A stretch of DNA of 64,000 bases, from assembly GCF_900302465.1 (NCBI RefSeq), contig NZ_OMOR01000001.1, positions 186,001 to 250,000 of the forward strand, written 5' to 3'. This DNA is from Ascidiaceihabitans donghaensis. GTDB taxonomy: Bacteria > Pseudomonadota > Alphaproteobacteria > Rhodobacterales > Rhodobacteraceae. Within the stretch, counting starts at the first letter, position 1. The number at the start of each line of letters is the position of its first letter. Positions 9,301 through 18,622 of this stretch are shown piece after piece. The position numbers were made by a program, and so were the translations under genes. Below the pieces are notes generated by a model. That model was given only the letters and a program-made list of their open reading frames with translations. It was not told the origin of the DNA and did not search any database.

Positions 9301-10194
9301 ATGCGTAAAAAGGTGACCAAGGCTATCTTTCCGGTGGCCGGACTTGGAACGCGGTTTTTGCCAGCGACAAAATCAGTCCCGAAAGAAATCATGACTTTGG
9401 TGGATCGCCCTTTGATCCAATACGCCATTGATGAAGCCCGTGCTGCCGGCATCAAGGAATTTATCTTTGTGACGTCCCGCGGCAAAGGCGCATTGGAAGA
9501 TTACTTCGACCATGCCCCGAACCTTGAACAAGAGCTGCGCAAAAAAGGTAAAACCGAGGCGCTTGAAGCCCTTAAAGATACCAACATGGACAGCGGCGCC
9601 ATTGCCTACATCCGCCAGCACAAGGCGCTTGGTTTGGGTCACGCTGTTTGGTGCGCACGGCGCTTGATTGCAAACGAACCCTTTGCGGTAATTTTGCCTG
9701 ATGATGTGATCGCGGCCGAAAAGCCATGTTTGCAGCAAATGGTAGAAGCTTATGAAGAAACAGGCGGCAACATGGTTGCGGCCATGGAGGTGGCTCCGGA
9801 AAAGGCATCCTCATACGGTGTGCTGGATGTGTCGGAAGACATGGGATCCATGGTGCGCGTCAAAGGTATGGTTGAAAAGCCCCCGGCCGATGAAGCGCCA
9901 TCCAATCTGGCCGTAATAGGCCGCTACATTCTGTCGCCCAACGTGCTTGGCAATTTGAACAAGATCAAATCCGGTGCCGGTGGTGAAATTCAGCTGACAG
10001 ACGCGATTGCGGCCGAGATTGAACAAGACAATCCAGTCTATGGCTACCGCTTCAAGGGCCAGCGTTTTGATTGTGGATCAAAGTCCGGCTTCTTGCAGGC
10101 GACTGTATCCTTTGGTCTGGCGCGTGAAGAACTGCGTGATGATCTGCGTGGGTACATCCACGATATCGTCGCAATGGACAAAGCGGCGGAGTAA
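9301..10194 (+). CDS. galU: UTP-glucose-1-phosphate uridylyltransferase
   Basis: Makes UDP-glucose, the precursor of many surface glycans. The 297-residue product has the signature GLGTRFLPATKSVPKEI near the N-terminus, VEKPPADEAPSNLAVIGRYI in the middle and the late motif RFDCGSKSGFLQA. AGGATCAGGA precedes the ATG. The 137 bases upstream are AT-rich with a small GCTCT/AGAGC inverted repeat, and no promoter there is clear enough to call. galE begins five bases after the stop. Confidence 0.96.
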   Translation: MRKKVTKAIFPVAGLGTRFLPATKSVPKEIMTLVDRPLIQYAIDEARAAGIKEFIFVTSRGKGALEDYFDHAPNLEQELRKKGKTEALEALKDTNMDSGAIAYIRQHKALGLGHAVWCARRLIANEPFAVILPDDVIAAEKPCLQQMVEAYEETGGNMVAAMEVAPEKASSYGVLDVSEDMGSMVRVKGMVEKPPADEAPSNLAVIGRYILSPNVLGNLNKIKSGAGGEIQLTDAIAAEIEQDNPVYGYRFKGQRFDCGSKSGFLQATVSFGLAREELRDDLRGYIHDIVAMDKAAE

Positions 10195-10199
10195 CGTCT

Positions 10200-11186
10200 T
10201 TGGCGGATCATGTACTTGTTACAGGCGGCGCGGGTTACATCGGTTCGCATGCCTGCAAAGCACTGGCGGCAGCTGGCGTCATTCCAGTGACCTTCGACAA
10301 TTTGGTTACGGGCTGGGAAGAGGCCGTAAAGTTCGGGCCGTTCGCCCAAGGTGATCTGTTGGATCGCGCCCGCCTGGACGCCGTATTCGCCGAATACCAG
10401 CCGATAGCCGTTATGCACTTTGCCGCGCTTTCGCAGGTTGGCGAAAGCATGTCAGAGCCCGGAAAATACTGGCGCAACAATGTGTCGGGGTCTTTGAACC
10501 TGATCGAAGCAGCCGTTGATTCGGGCTGCATGAACTTTGTATTTTCAAGCACCTGCGCCACCTATGGTGATCAGGACAACGTGGTTCTTGATGAAAACAG
10601 TGCTCAATACCCGATCAATGCATACGGCGCGTCCAAACGCGCAATTGAGGATATTCTGCGCGACTTCGAAACGTCGAACGGACTGCGTCATGTGATCTTT
10701 CGGTATTTCAACGTTGCGGGTGCTGACCCCGATGGTGAAGTGGGCGAATTCCACCAACCCGAGACGCATTTGATTCCGCTTATGTTGGATGCCATCGACG
10801 GCAAACGCGATGCGCTGACCATTTTTGGCACCGACTACGATACGCCGGACGGCACCTGTATCCGCGATTACGTGCATGTGTGTGATCTTGTGGATGCCCA
10901 TGTTCTGGGTCTGAAATGGCTACAAGACGACAAAGCGAGCCGCGTGTTCAACCTTGGCACGGGCTCCGGATTTTCGGTGCGTGAGGTCATTGATCATTCG
11001 CGCAGTGTCACAAACCGCGAAGTGCCCTATAACGAAGGGGACCGTCGCGCGGGGGATTGTACAAAACTGGTGTCTGGTTCGTCGCGCGCTGTGTCTGAAT
11101 TGGGGTGGTCGCCAACGCGGTCTACCCTGCAACAGATGATCGCAGACGCGTGGAGATGGCATCAAACTGGCCACTATTCCAAATAA
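10200..11186 (+). CDS. galE: UDP-glucose 4-epimerase
   Basis: Short-chain dehydrogenase-type epimerase interconverting UDP-glucose and UDP-galactose. The 328-residue product has the NAD motif TGGAGYIGSH at residues 8-17, FSSTCATYG, and the catalytic Y-x3-K as YGASK. The start is a TTG at 10200 with GGAG (10188-10191) eight bases upstream; no ATG fits the conserved N-terminus MADHVLVTGG. Directly downstream of galU, so the pair supplies UDP-glucose and UDP-galactose to the glycosyltransferases that follow. Confidence 0.95.
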   Translation: MADHVLVTGGAGYIGSHACKALAAAGVIPVTFDNLVTGWEEAVKFGPFAQGDLLDRARLDAVFAEYQPIAVMHFAALSQVGESMSEPGKYWRNNVSGSLNLIEAAVDSGCMNFVFSSTCATYGDQDNVVLDENSAQYPINAYGASKRAIEDILRDFETSNGLRHVIFRYFNVAGADPDGEVGEFHQPETHLIPLMLDAIDGKRDALTIFGTDYDTPDGTCIRDYVHVCDLVDAHVLGLKWLQDDKASRVFNLGTGSGFSVREVIDHSRSVTNREVPYNEGDRRAGDCTKLVSGSSRAVSELGWSPTRSTLQQMIADAWRWHQTGHYSK

Positions 11187-11220
11187 TCCGCCGCCCGCCC
11201 GGCTTTTAGACATAACCCGT

Positions 11221-12372
11221 TTGGTGCGCCGCGCAGGGCGTGTTTTGACCGGCGTGGACCGTGTCGAGATGGCGTATTTGAAAGCGTTTCTGGCGGACGA
11301 TGTGCCCGCCTTTGGCCTGGTGCGGACGCCATTTGGATATGTGTTGCTGGATGACATGGGGTTGCGGGCGATGTGTGGGCGGTTGAGCCATCCTTCAAAG
11401 ATGGCCTCTCCGGATGTCCTTTCATTGCTATCGCGCGGCTTGACCCGAACGGAACGCAAGGCGCAAACCGAAGTGCGCCGCAACGCTTTTGCCCGCGCCC
11501 TTCCTCAAAAACTGGATCAGATGTTGGCGAAACATCTGCCGCAGGGGACACACTATTTTAACGTTGGTCATAGCAACTTGACCGATCGCGTTTTGCAAGC
11601 CGTACGTGGTTTAGGCGGTGTGACGGCTGTAATGGTTCATGATGTTATCCCGCTAGATTTTCCACAATATCAAAGGGTTGGAACAGTCGAGGTATTTCGC
11701 GAAAAGCTGATGCGTGTGCGCCAGTTCGCGGATATCGTGATTTATAACTCAGCGGACACCCAAACCCGTACCGAAGCGCAAATGGCAATTTGGGGGGATG
11801 TGCCACGCAGCATTGTTTCCCATTTGGGGACAGAACAACCCGATCCCAATCCGGATTTTATCTGCCCGAAGACCCCCTACTTTGTGACAATCGGGACAAT
11901 CGAGCCCCGTAAAAATCACGCTTTTTTGCTGGATTTGTGGGAAGAACTAGGACCCGCAGCGCCTGAATTGCATATCGTCGGATCGCGTGGTTGGAACAAC
12001 GATGCGGTGTTTTCCCGTTTGGATGCTTTGAATGAACACGGCCGTGTGCGGGAACGAAACGGGCTTTGCGACGCCGACATGTTGGCCCTTTTGCAAGGCG
12101 CATCAGGGTTTTTGTTTCCGTCTTTTGCCGAGGGGTTCGGCCTACCGCCAGTTGAGGCGGCAATGTTGGGCGTTCCCATTTTATCCAATGAATTAGGTGT
12201 GATCCGGGAAATCCTTGGTGATATTCCAGTTTACGCAAGCGTTTCAGACCGTTATCTGTGGTTAACGACAATAAAACAGATGGCTGGAGACGACCCCAAA
12301 CGTAGAAAATTTGATCGATTTTCTCCCCCAGATTGGACGGCACATTTCAACACCGTGTTAAGTTTGATCTGA
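11221..12372 (+). CDS. Family 1/4 glycosyltransferase, start codon unclear
   Basis: GT-B fold glycosyltransferase of at least 383 residues. Typical signs are VMVHDVIPLDFP, TIGTIEPRKNH at the donor-domain entry, and the E-x7-E type motif in SFAEGFGLPPVEAAMLGVP. The coordinates use the first TTG at 11221, but the reading frame is open back to a TGA at 11137-11139. The preceding codons give ARLLDITRLVRR, which looks like the genuine family N-terminus. No ATG, GTG or TTG occurs in that stretch, so a rare start or coupling to galE is possible. Confidence 0.8.
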   Translation: MVRRAGRVLTGVDRVEMAYLKAFLADDVPAFGLVRTPFGYVLLDDMGLRAMCGRLSHPSKMASPDVLSLLSRGLTRTERKAQTEVRRNAFARALPQKLDQMLAKHLPQGTHYFNVGHSNLTDRVLQAVRGLGGVTAVMVHDVIPLDFPQYQRVGTVEVFREKLMRVRQFADIVIYNSADTQTRTEAQMAIWGDVPRSIVSHLGTEQPDPNPDFICPKTPYFVTIGTIEPRKNHAFLLDLWEELGPAAPELHIVGSRGWNNDAVFSRLDALNEHGRVRERNGLCDADMLALLQGASGFLFPSFAEGFGLPPVEAAMLGVPILSNELGVIREILGDIPVYASVSDRYLWLTTIKQMAGDDPKRRKFDRFSPPDWTAHFNTVLSLI

Positions 12373-12418
12373 TAGCGCAACGGGGCCGGAAGAATTCTGG
12401 CAGGTAAAGGGCAAAAGT

Positions 12419-13429
12419 TTGGGCGCTTGGCAGTCATATCGCAATAGGCTTCAGCGAAAGCGGTGGCGCATCCGTGCGTTTCGCAAGCGCCGTGAGTTGT
12501 CGCGTGTGGCGGACCGGACGACCCACATCAAATCTGACGATTTACTGTTGTTCTCGACCTTGCGGAATGAACGTGTGCGATTGCCGTATTTCCTTGATTA
12601 CTATCGTGAACAGGGCATCAACCATTTCCTGATCGTGGACAATGACAGCAATGATGGCAGCACAGACTATTTGGCGCAGCAGCCTGATGTTTCTGTTTGG
12701 CACACAACATCCAGTTACAAGCGCGCGCGGTTTGGTGTCGATTGGCTAAATTGGTTGCAGTTGAAGTATGCCCATGGGCATTGGGCGCTGGTGGTCGATC
12801 CTGATGAATTTCTGGTGTACCCCTTCTGTGACACACGCCCGTTGCGGGCGCTGACGGATTGGCTGGATGCGTCCAGCATCAAATCATTCAGTGCCATGCT
12901 GCTTGATATGTATCCAAAAGGGCGTCTGGACGCGCAACCTTACTCCGAAGGTCAGGATCCGATGGAAATTGCCAGCTGGTTTGACAGCGGCAACTATACG
13001 ATGTCACGCAACAAGCGCTTTGGTAATTTGTGGATACAAGGCGGGCCGCGTGCACGGGTATTTTTTCACGATGCCCCTGAAAAGGCCCCTGCGCTAAACA
13101 AGATTCCGTTGGTGAAATGGGACCGCCGTTACACTTACGTCAGCTCGACCCACATGCTTTTGCCGCGGGGATTGAACCAGGTTTATGACGAATGGGGCGG
13201 CGAAAAAGCCAGCGGCGTGCTGTTGCATGCCAAGTTCTTGGACACCTTCACCTCCAAAGCCGCCGAAGAACTGACCCGCAAGCAGCACTATGCGGCTTCG
13301 GTAGAATACAAGGCTTATGCAGATAGCCTGAAAGACGATCCAGAGCTGTGGTGCAAGTGGTCAGAAAAGTACATAAATTGGCGTCAGCTTGAAATTTTGG
13401 GGCTGATGTCCAAAGGAAACTGGGCATGA
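12419..13429 (+). CDS. Family 2-like glycosyltransferase
   Basis: A 336-residue glycosyltransferase of the group with a strongly basic N-terminus (QRKRWRIRAFRKRR) followed by a GT-A-like core: LLFSTLRNERVRLPYFLDYYREQG, then FLIVDNDSNDGS and the DxD-type VVDPDEFLVYP. This pattern is common in roseobacter polysaccharide clusters. The start is a TTG at 12419 with AAAGG about eight bases upstream, since no suitable ATG exists. Its last codons overlap the next gene as ATGA. Donor and acceptor are unknown. Confidence 0.8.
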   Translation: MGAWQSYRNRLQRKRWRIRAFRKRRELSRVADRTTHIKSDDLLLFSTLRNERVRLPYFLDYYREQGINHFLIVDNDSNDGSTDYLAQQPDVSVWHTTSSYKRARFGVDWLNWLQLKYAHGHWALVVDPDEFLVYPFCDTRPLRALTDWLDASSIKSFSAMLLDMYPKGRLDAQPYSEGQDPMEIASWFDSGNYTMSRNKRFGNLWIQGGPRARVFFHDAPEKAPALNKIPLVKWDRRYTYVSSTHMLLPRGLNQVYDEWGGEKASGVLLHAKFLDTFTSKAAEELTRKQHYAASVEYKAYADSLKDDPELWCKWSEKYINWRQLEILGLMSKGNWA

Positions 13430-15123
13430 GCGTCGGCATCGTCATGCTGGTTCACACGGCATTGAACCGTGCGGAACAGGCTGCGCGGCATTGGGCTGCG
13501 GGGGGGTGCCCTGTTGTGATCCATGTCGACAAGATGGTGGATCGCAAAACATATGATGCCTTCGCAAATGCCCTGTCAGGCGTTCCGAATGTTGAATTTT
13601 CGACACGGTTCAAATGCGAATGGGGCACGTGGGGCATCGTCGCGGCGTCCCAAGCCGCATCTGAACTGATGTTATCCAAGTTCTCATTCGTGCGGCATGT
13701 CTATCTGGCGTCGGGGTCATGTTTGCCTTTGCGGCCTGTGGATGAGCTGGTCGAGTACCTTGAGGCCCGTCCGCGTACGGATTTTATTGAAAGTGCAACG
13801 ACGTCGGATGTGCCTTGGACGGTTGGCGGTCTCGATGAAGAGCGATTCACTTTACGGTTCCCGTTTTCCTGGAAACGCCACCGTTTGCTGTTTGACCGCT
13901 ACGTTCAAATTCAACGCAAGTTGAAGTTGAAGCGACGTGTGCCGAACGGGTTGGTGCCCCATATGGGCAGTCAATGGTGGTGTCTGACACGGCAAACCTT
14001 GTCAGCCATCCTGCAAGACCCTGATCGTGCGGAATATGATACGTATTTCAAGCAGGTGTGGATCCCCGACGAAAGCTATTTCCAAACCCTGTCGCGGCAG
14101 TATTCCACCAACATCGAAAGCCGGTCTCTGACGCTAAGCAAGTTCGATTTCCAAGGCAAACCGCATATTTTCTATGATGACCATTTGCAGCTTTTGCGCC
14201 GGTCCGACTGCTTTGTGGCCCGCAAAATCTGGCCACATGCAGATCGTCTTTACGAGGCGTTTTTGACTGATACTGCAGGTGCGATGAAGCGGACAGAACC
14301 TAATCCTGGTAAGATTGACCGTATTTTTGCCAAAGCGGTCGAGCGACGGACGCGCGGCCGTCCAGGCCTGTATATGCAAAGCCGGTTTCCGAATGAAGAT
14401 TGGGAAAATGGAGTGACGGCAGCCCCGTATTCTGTGTTTCAGGGGTTTACGGAGCTTTTCGAGAATTTTGAACCGTGGTTGGCGAAAGCCACAGGGGCGC
14501 GGGTTCACGGCCATCTATTTGCCCCCGATCGTGTGTATTTTGCCGATGGTCGGGAAACCATTCACGGTGCGCTAAGCGATAGCGCTTTGGTGCGTGATAA
14601 CAATCCAAGCGGATTTCTGACAAACCTGATTTGGAACACACGCGGAGAACGGCAGTGTTTTCAATTTGGACCGGCGGATACGCAAATAATCAATTGGCGG
14701 ATGGCCAAAGACCATAATGCGCAGATCTCCGTGATAAGCGGCGCCTGGTCTGTGCCTTTGTTCAAATCAAATTTGAATTTTATTGATATACGTAAGCAAG
14801 CGGCTTTGCTGCAAAAGATCGAAAGCGAACACCTGGATGTTCTGCGGTCGCCATTTTCCAAAGCGCGCGTGCGGATTTGGAGCATGGCCGAGTTTATCGA
14901 AGCCCCGATGGAGCCGCTTCAGGGCATTTTGGACGAAATTGGACCGCAGCAGGCCAGACGTCTTTCGGAAGTGCCAAAGATGGTTGATTTAAGCGGCTTT
15001 GGTCAATTCCTGCAAAACTTGAAGAACCAAGGCATGCATCCGTATTTGATGGGTGATTTTCCTGTGGATCGCGGCCCTGAAGGGGCCAGTAAACCACCTC
15101 GCAAACCCTATCTGGTGCAATAA
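13426..15123 (+). CDS. Core-2/I-branching (GT14-like) glycosyltransferase with C-terminal extension
   Basis: A 565-residue protein. Residues 1 to about 260 resemble the GT14 beta-1,6-N-acetylglucosaminyltransferase/xylosyltransferase fold: IVMLVHTALNRAEQ, ASGSCLPLRPVDEL, GSQWWCLTRQT and WIPDESYFQTL. The remaining roughly 300 residues form a separate region, seen in roseobacter homologues, with no function I can name. The ATG at 13426 overlaps the previous stop by four bases, and the next gene starts two bases after its stop. It probably adds a branch sugar to the surface glycan; this is inferred from family. Confidence 0.82.
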   Translation: MSVGIVMLVHTALNRAEQAARHWAAGGCPVVIHVDKMVDRKTYDAFANALSGVPNVEFSTRFKCEWGTWGIVAASQAASELMLSKFSFVRHVYLASGSCLPLRPVDELVEYLEARPRTDFIESATTSDVPWTVGGLDEERFTLRFPFSWKRHRLLFDRYVQIQRKLKLKRRVPNGLVPHMGSQWWCLTRQTLSAILQDPDRAEYDTYFKQVWIPDESYFQTLSRQYSTNIESRSLTLSKFDFQGKPHIFYDDHLQLLRRSDCFVARKIWPHADRLYEAFLTDTAGAMKRTEPNPGKIDRIFAKAVERRTRGRPGLYMQSRFPNEDWENGVTAAPYSVFQGFTELFENFEPWLAKATGARVHGHLFAPDRVYFADGRETIHGALSDSALVRDNNPSGFLTNLIWNTRGERQCFQFGPADTQIINWRMAKDHNAQISVISGAWSVPLFKSNLNFIDIRKQAALLQKIESEHLDVLRSPFSKARVRIWSMAEFIEAPMEPLQGILDEIGPQQARRLSEVPKMVDLSGFGQFLQNLKNQGMHPYLMGDFPVDRGPEGASKPPRKPYLVQ

Positions 15124-15125
15124 AT

Positions 15126-16550
15126 ATGCCTAAGAATTTCGATTATTTTGTTGTTTTTGCTGAGATGCGCACCGGGTCTAATTTTCTGGAGGCAAACCTG
15201 AACGCGTTTGACGGGATTGCCTGTCATGGCGAAGCGTTCAACCCGCATTTTTTGGGATACCCGAAGACACAAGAAATTCTGGGGGTTACGCAGGACACAC
15301 GGGATGCAGACCCAAAGGTGCTGTTGCGTGAGGTGCGCAAAGACAAGTCTGCGCTGAATGGGTTTCGCTATTTCCATGATCACGATCCGAGGGTTCTGGA
15401 TACGATCTTGAACGACGAAAAATGCGCAAAAATTGTGCTGACACGTAATCCTTTGGACAGCTACGTGTCGTGGAAAATCGCGCAAGAAACCGGACAGTGG
15501 AAGCTGACGGATGCCAAGTCTCGCAAAGATGGCAAGGCCGAATTTGACGCTGATGAATTTGATGCCCACCTGACCGCGTTGCAAGAATTTCAGGTTATGT
15601 TGCTTGGACGGCTTCAAACCAGCGGTCAGACTGCATTTTATGTCGCTTATGAAGACCTGCAAAGCGTAGAAGTTATGAACGGTTTGGCCAAGTTTCTAGG
15701 CGTACAAGAAGCGCTTGATGGTTTGGACAAAAACCTGAAAAAACAAAACCCGTCCCCCATTTCCGAGAAAGTTAAAAATTTCGATAAAATGGAACAAGCT
15801 TTAGCGGGGCTCGACCGATTCAACCTGACGCGCACACCAAACTTTGAGCCACGCCGCGGTCCGGCGATCCCAACATATGTTACTGCCGCGCATGCGCCGC
15901 TTTTGTACTTGCCAATGCGGTCCGGCCCCGAGGATCAGATTTTGGACTGGATGGCAGCCGTTGACGGGGTGTCTGGCGATCAGCTGAACACAAAGCTTAG
16001 TCAAAAAGATCTGCGCCAATGGAAACGCAAACATGGCAAACACCGCAGTTTTACTGTGCTGCGTCATCCCGTTGCGCGGGCGCACCATGCGTTCTGCACT
16101 AGAATTTTGAACACCGGGCCGCAGTGTTACGATGCCTTGCGTCAGACTTTGCGCCGGCGTTACGCTTTGCCTATTCCGGAAAACATGCCGGACGTGTCCT
16201 ATGACAAAGTCGCACACCGGAAAGCTTTTGCGGCGTTTCTGGGTTTTCTGAAAGGCAACTTGGCAGGACAAACAGCGATTCGTGTAGACCAGTCTTGGTG
16301 TACCCAAGCTTTGGCTTTGCAAGGTTTTGGTGAATTTGCACTACCCGACAGGGTCATCCGTGAAGCTGATATGCAAGAAGAGTTAGCGCAGTTGGCGGCG
16401 CATGTCGGGGTCCATACGCCCCAAATACAAGATGCCCCAGCTGAAACACCTTTTGCCTTGGCAGACATTTACGATGCAGAAATAGAGGCGTTGGTTCAGA
16501 ACGTGTACCAACGCGACTACATGATGTTTGGTTTTGAAAGTTGGGCTTAA
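15126..16550 (+). CDS. Tandem NodH-like sulfotransferase
   Basis: A 474-residue protein with two sulfotransferase-like halves. The first (about 1-240) has a PAPS 5'-phosphosulfate loop MRTGSNFLEANL near residue 14 and a 3'-phosphate motif LTRNPLDSYVSW near residue 105, as in NodH-type carbohydrate sulfotransferases. The second half has a 3'-phosphate-like motif TVLRHPVARAHHAF, but its 5' loop is degenerate, so it may be inactive or a distinct module. It ends the glycosyltransferase operon, suggesting that the polysaccharide is sulfated. Its stop overlaps that of ptsN on the other strand. Confidence 0.8.
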   Translation: MPKNFDYFVVFAEMRTGSNFLEANLNAFDGIACHGEAFNPHFLGYPKTQEILGVTQDTRDADPKVLLREVRKDKSALNGFRYFHDHDPRVLDTILNDEKCAKIVLTRNPLDSYVSWKIAQETGQWKLTDAKSRKDGKAEFDADEFDAHLTALQEFQVMLLGRLQTSGQTAFYVAYEDLQSVEVMNGLAKFLGVQEALDGLDKNLKKQNPSPISEKVKNFDKMEQALAGLDRFNLTRTPNFEPRRGPAIPTYVTAAHAPLLYLPMRSGPEDQILDWMAAVDGVSGDQLNTKLSQKDLRQWKRKHGKHRSFTVLRHPVARAHHAFCTRILNTGPQCYDALRQTLRRRYALPIPENMPDVSYDKVAHRKAFAAFLGFLKGNLAGQTAIRVDQSWCTQALALQGFGEFALPDRVIREADMQEELAQLAAHVGVHTPQIQDAPAETPFALADIYDAEIEALVQNVYQRDYMMFGFESWA

Positions 16551-17011
16551 GCCGCCTGTTGCTGACGGCTTTCAGACAAAATTGCGAACAATGTAGAGGC
16601 ATCGGGATTGGCCCGCAATTTTGCGCAAATCGAAGGTTCGCGCAGTGTTCGCGACACCAAAGCCAAGGCTTTCAGGTGCTCTACACCTGCATTTTCAGGC
16701 GCGAACAACGCGAATGCGATATCCACAGGTTGGCGATCGACCGCCCCGAAATCGATTGGCTTGTCCAAAAGCACAAACACCCCGACAACTTCGTCAAGAC
16801 CCTCAATACGGGCATGAGGCAATGCGACGCCGTGACCGACACCGGTTGGTCCCAACGCTTCACGCGCCAAGAGGCATTCCAAAACAATGCCCGGGTTCAG
16901 ATCATAAGCAAAAGCCGCCAAATCACCGACGTCCGCCAGTAAGCGCTTTTTGCTAGAAGCCGACGTCAATACTTTGACGGCCTCCGGCTTTAGAAGTTTT
17001 GCAAAATCCAT
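16547..17011 (-). CDS. ptsN: Nitrogen-regulatory phosphotransferase protein IIA-Ntr
   Basis: Phospho-acceptor of the PTS-Ntr regulatory chain, acting in the cytoplasm on potassium, nitrogen and stress control. The 154-residue product covers one EIIA (fructose/Ntr) domain with the phosphorylated histidine H66 in ALPHARIEG. I start at the ATG at 17011, with AGGTG upstream; a GTG or ATG further out adds a 25-residue tail unlike the family. It follows hpf on the same strand. Its stop codon and that of the convergent sulfotransferase share the palindrome GGCTTAAGCC. Confidence 0.95.
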   Translation of the reverse strand: MDFAKLLKPEAVKVLTSASSKKRLLADVGDLAAFAYDLNPGIVLECLLAREALGPTGVGHGVALPHARIEGLDEVVGVFVLLDKPIDFGAVDRQPVDIAFALFAPENAGVEHLKALALVSRTLREPSICAKLRANPDASTLFAILSESRQQQAA

Positions 17012-17051
17012 GTCGCTCGCACCTATTGACGCATTGCCCGTCGTGTTTAGT

Positions 17052-17615
17052 TTACGGGTCGATCCAGCCGATGTTTCCGTCCTCACGACGGTACACGACG
17101 TTCACCCCATCTTTGCCTTCGTTCCGGAACACCAAGACAGGGGCACCGGCCAATTCCATTTGCATCACAGCTTCGCCAACGGACAATGATGGGATGTTGG
17201 TTTCCATCTCGGCCACGATAATTGGCTGTAGTGATTCCGGTTCAGGGTCCTGTGCCCCTTCCGCTGAAGCGAGGATATAGGAGGAAGCACCGAAAAGTTC
17301 AACCGGTTCCACACGATCCTTGTGGTGATCTTTCAATCGACGCTTGTAGCGCCGCAATTGTTTTTCCATTTTGGCGCAGCAACTGTCAAAGGCCGCGTAG
17401 ATTTCTGTTTCTTTGGCTTTGGCCGAGGCGGTCAGCCCCGTCGATAGGTGCACGGTCGCTTCACAGGCATATTCGTGGGCAGATTTTGAGAATATGACGT
17501 TCGCGTCGGTCGGTCGTTCAGCGTACTTCTGGACCACTTCGCCCAGTTCGGTTTTCACATGCGTTTGCAGTGCATTTCCAATGTCGATTTGTTTTCCGCT
17601 GATTTGGTACCGCAT
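17052..17615 (-). CDS. hpf: Ribosome hibernation promoting factor, long form
   Basis: Binds the 30S subunit and dimerises 70S ribosomes into inactive 100S particles in stationary phase. The 187-residue length with an N-terminal HPF/YfiA domain (about 1-100) and a C-terminal dimerisation domain (about 130-187, ending VVYRREDGNIGWIDP) marks the long form. The ATG at 17615 has a strong AGGAG seven bases upstream. Gene order lptB-hpf-ptsN is conserved in proteobacteria, but rpoN, usually between lptB and hpf, is absent. Confidence 0.95.
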   Translation of the reverse strand: MRYQISGKQIDIGNALQTHVKTELGEVVQKYAERPTDANVIFSKSAHEYACEATVHLSTGLTASAKAKETEIYAAFDSCCAKMEKQLRRYKRRLKDHHKDRVEPVELFGASSYILASAEGAQDPEPESLQPIIVAEMETNIPSLSVGEAVMQMELAGAPVLVFRNEGKDGVNVVYRREDGNIGWIDP

Positions 17616-17863
17616 TCTATCTCCTTCAAAGTGGTTGAAACAGGTCTGGGATCGCACCGTATAAAGGTGCGGGCCAAAGATCAGTTTCGCGGGAAAGGCT
17701 GTCTTCGCATGTGTCTGAACGTTGGCCGTTGGACCAAGAAAGTTTTGTAGTCAGACAGTAACATGCGTTTTGCCATATCTGTATTGAGCCAGATCAAACG
17801 TGGTTCTGTCAATCAAAACTGCCCGCTTGACGGGTAAAATTATCTCGCATTTTCTTGAATGGA
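17616..17863. other. hpf-lptB intergenic region
   Basis: These 248 bases contain no credible coding sequence and no trace of rpoN. At 17821-17835 a short CCCG/CGGG stem is followed on the minus strand by CAGTTTTGATTG, a weak candidate terminator for lptB. hpf therefore probably has its own promoter here, but I cannot assign -35 and -10 boxes with confidence. Confidence 0.4.
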
Positions 17864-18622
17864 TCAGGAAATGCGGAAATTTTCACCAAGATAAACGCGG
17901 CGTACATTTTCGTTGTCCACGACCTGTTCCGGCGTGCCTGACATCAAAACTTTACCGTCATGCAAAATATACGCGCGGTCTACAATTTCTAATGTTTCCC
18001 GTACGTTGTGGTCTGTGATCAACACGCCAATGCCGCGTGTTTTCAAATCGGCAACAAGCTGGCGAATGTCGCCTACCGAAATCGGATCGACACCTGCAAA
18101 GGGCTCATCCAGCAACAGATACTTGGGATTTGCGGCCAAACACCGTGCTATTTCCACGCGGCGTCTTTCACCGCCTGACAACGCCAACGCAGGTGCACGA
18201 CGCAGGTGTTCGATTGAAAATTCGGACAACAAATCTTCCAGGCGCGCACGCCGTTTTGTACGGTCTGTTTCGGTTATATCCAAAATCGCGCTGATGTTGT
18301 CTTGGACAGACAGCCCACGAAAAATGCTCATTTCCTGTGGCAGGTATCCGATCCCAAGCTGGGCGCGGCGGTACATCGGCAAAGTGGTCACGTCGTGCCC
18401 GTCAACCTTCACAGACCCGCCTTCGGGCGTGACCAGCCCGGCCACCGAATAAAAGGTTGTTGTTTTCCCAGAACCGTTCGGACCCAAAAGCGCCACGACT
18501 TCTCCGCGGTTCAATTGCATTGAAAAGTCGCGGATCACTAGTTTTTTGCGATAGGATTTGCGCAGGTTTTCAATTTGCAGGCCCGTGGCACCACCTGCAA
18601 CTGTCAGCTTTGGTTTCGCCAT
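17864..18622 (-). CDS. lptB: LPS export ABC transporter ATPase LptB
   Basis: Cytoplasmic ATPase that powers lipopolysaccharide extraction from the inner membrane with LptF/LptG and LptC. The 252-residue product has Walker A GPNGSGKT, signature [13 protein letters not shown], Walker [12 protein letters not shown] and the switch histidine in ITDHNVRE, with the LptB-typical C-terminus [10 protein letters not shown]. The start codon overlaps the lptA stop (TGATG). lptF and lptG are not in the window. Confidence 0.97.
   Translation of the reverse strand: MAKPKLTVAGGATGLQIENLRKSYRKKLVIRDFSMQLNRGEVVALLGPNGSGKTTTFYSVAGLVTPEGGSVKVDGHDVTTLPMYRRAQLGIGYLPQEMSIFRGLSVQDNISAILDITETDRTKRRARLEDLLSEFSIEHLRRAPALALSGGERRRVEIARCLAANPKYLLLDEPFAGVDPISVGDIRQLVADLKTRGIGVLITDHNVRETLEIVDRAYILHDGKVLMSGTPEQVVDNENVRRVYLGENFRIS

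Noticed and set aside
17821-17835. CCCG/CGGG stem after lptB as a terminator.
   Set aside because: The stem is only four pairs and the U-run is interrupted; mentioned in the region note but not called.
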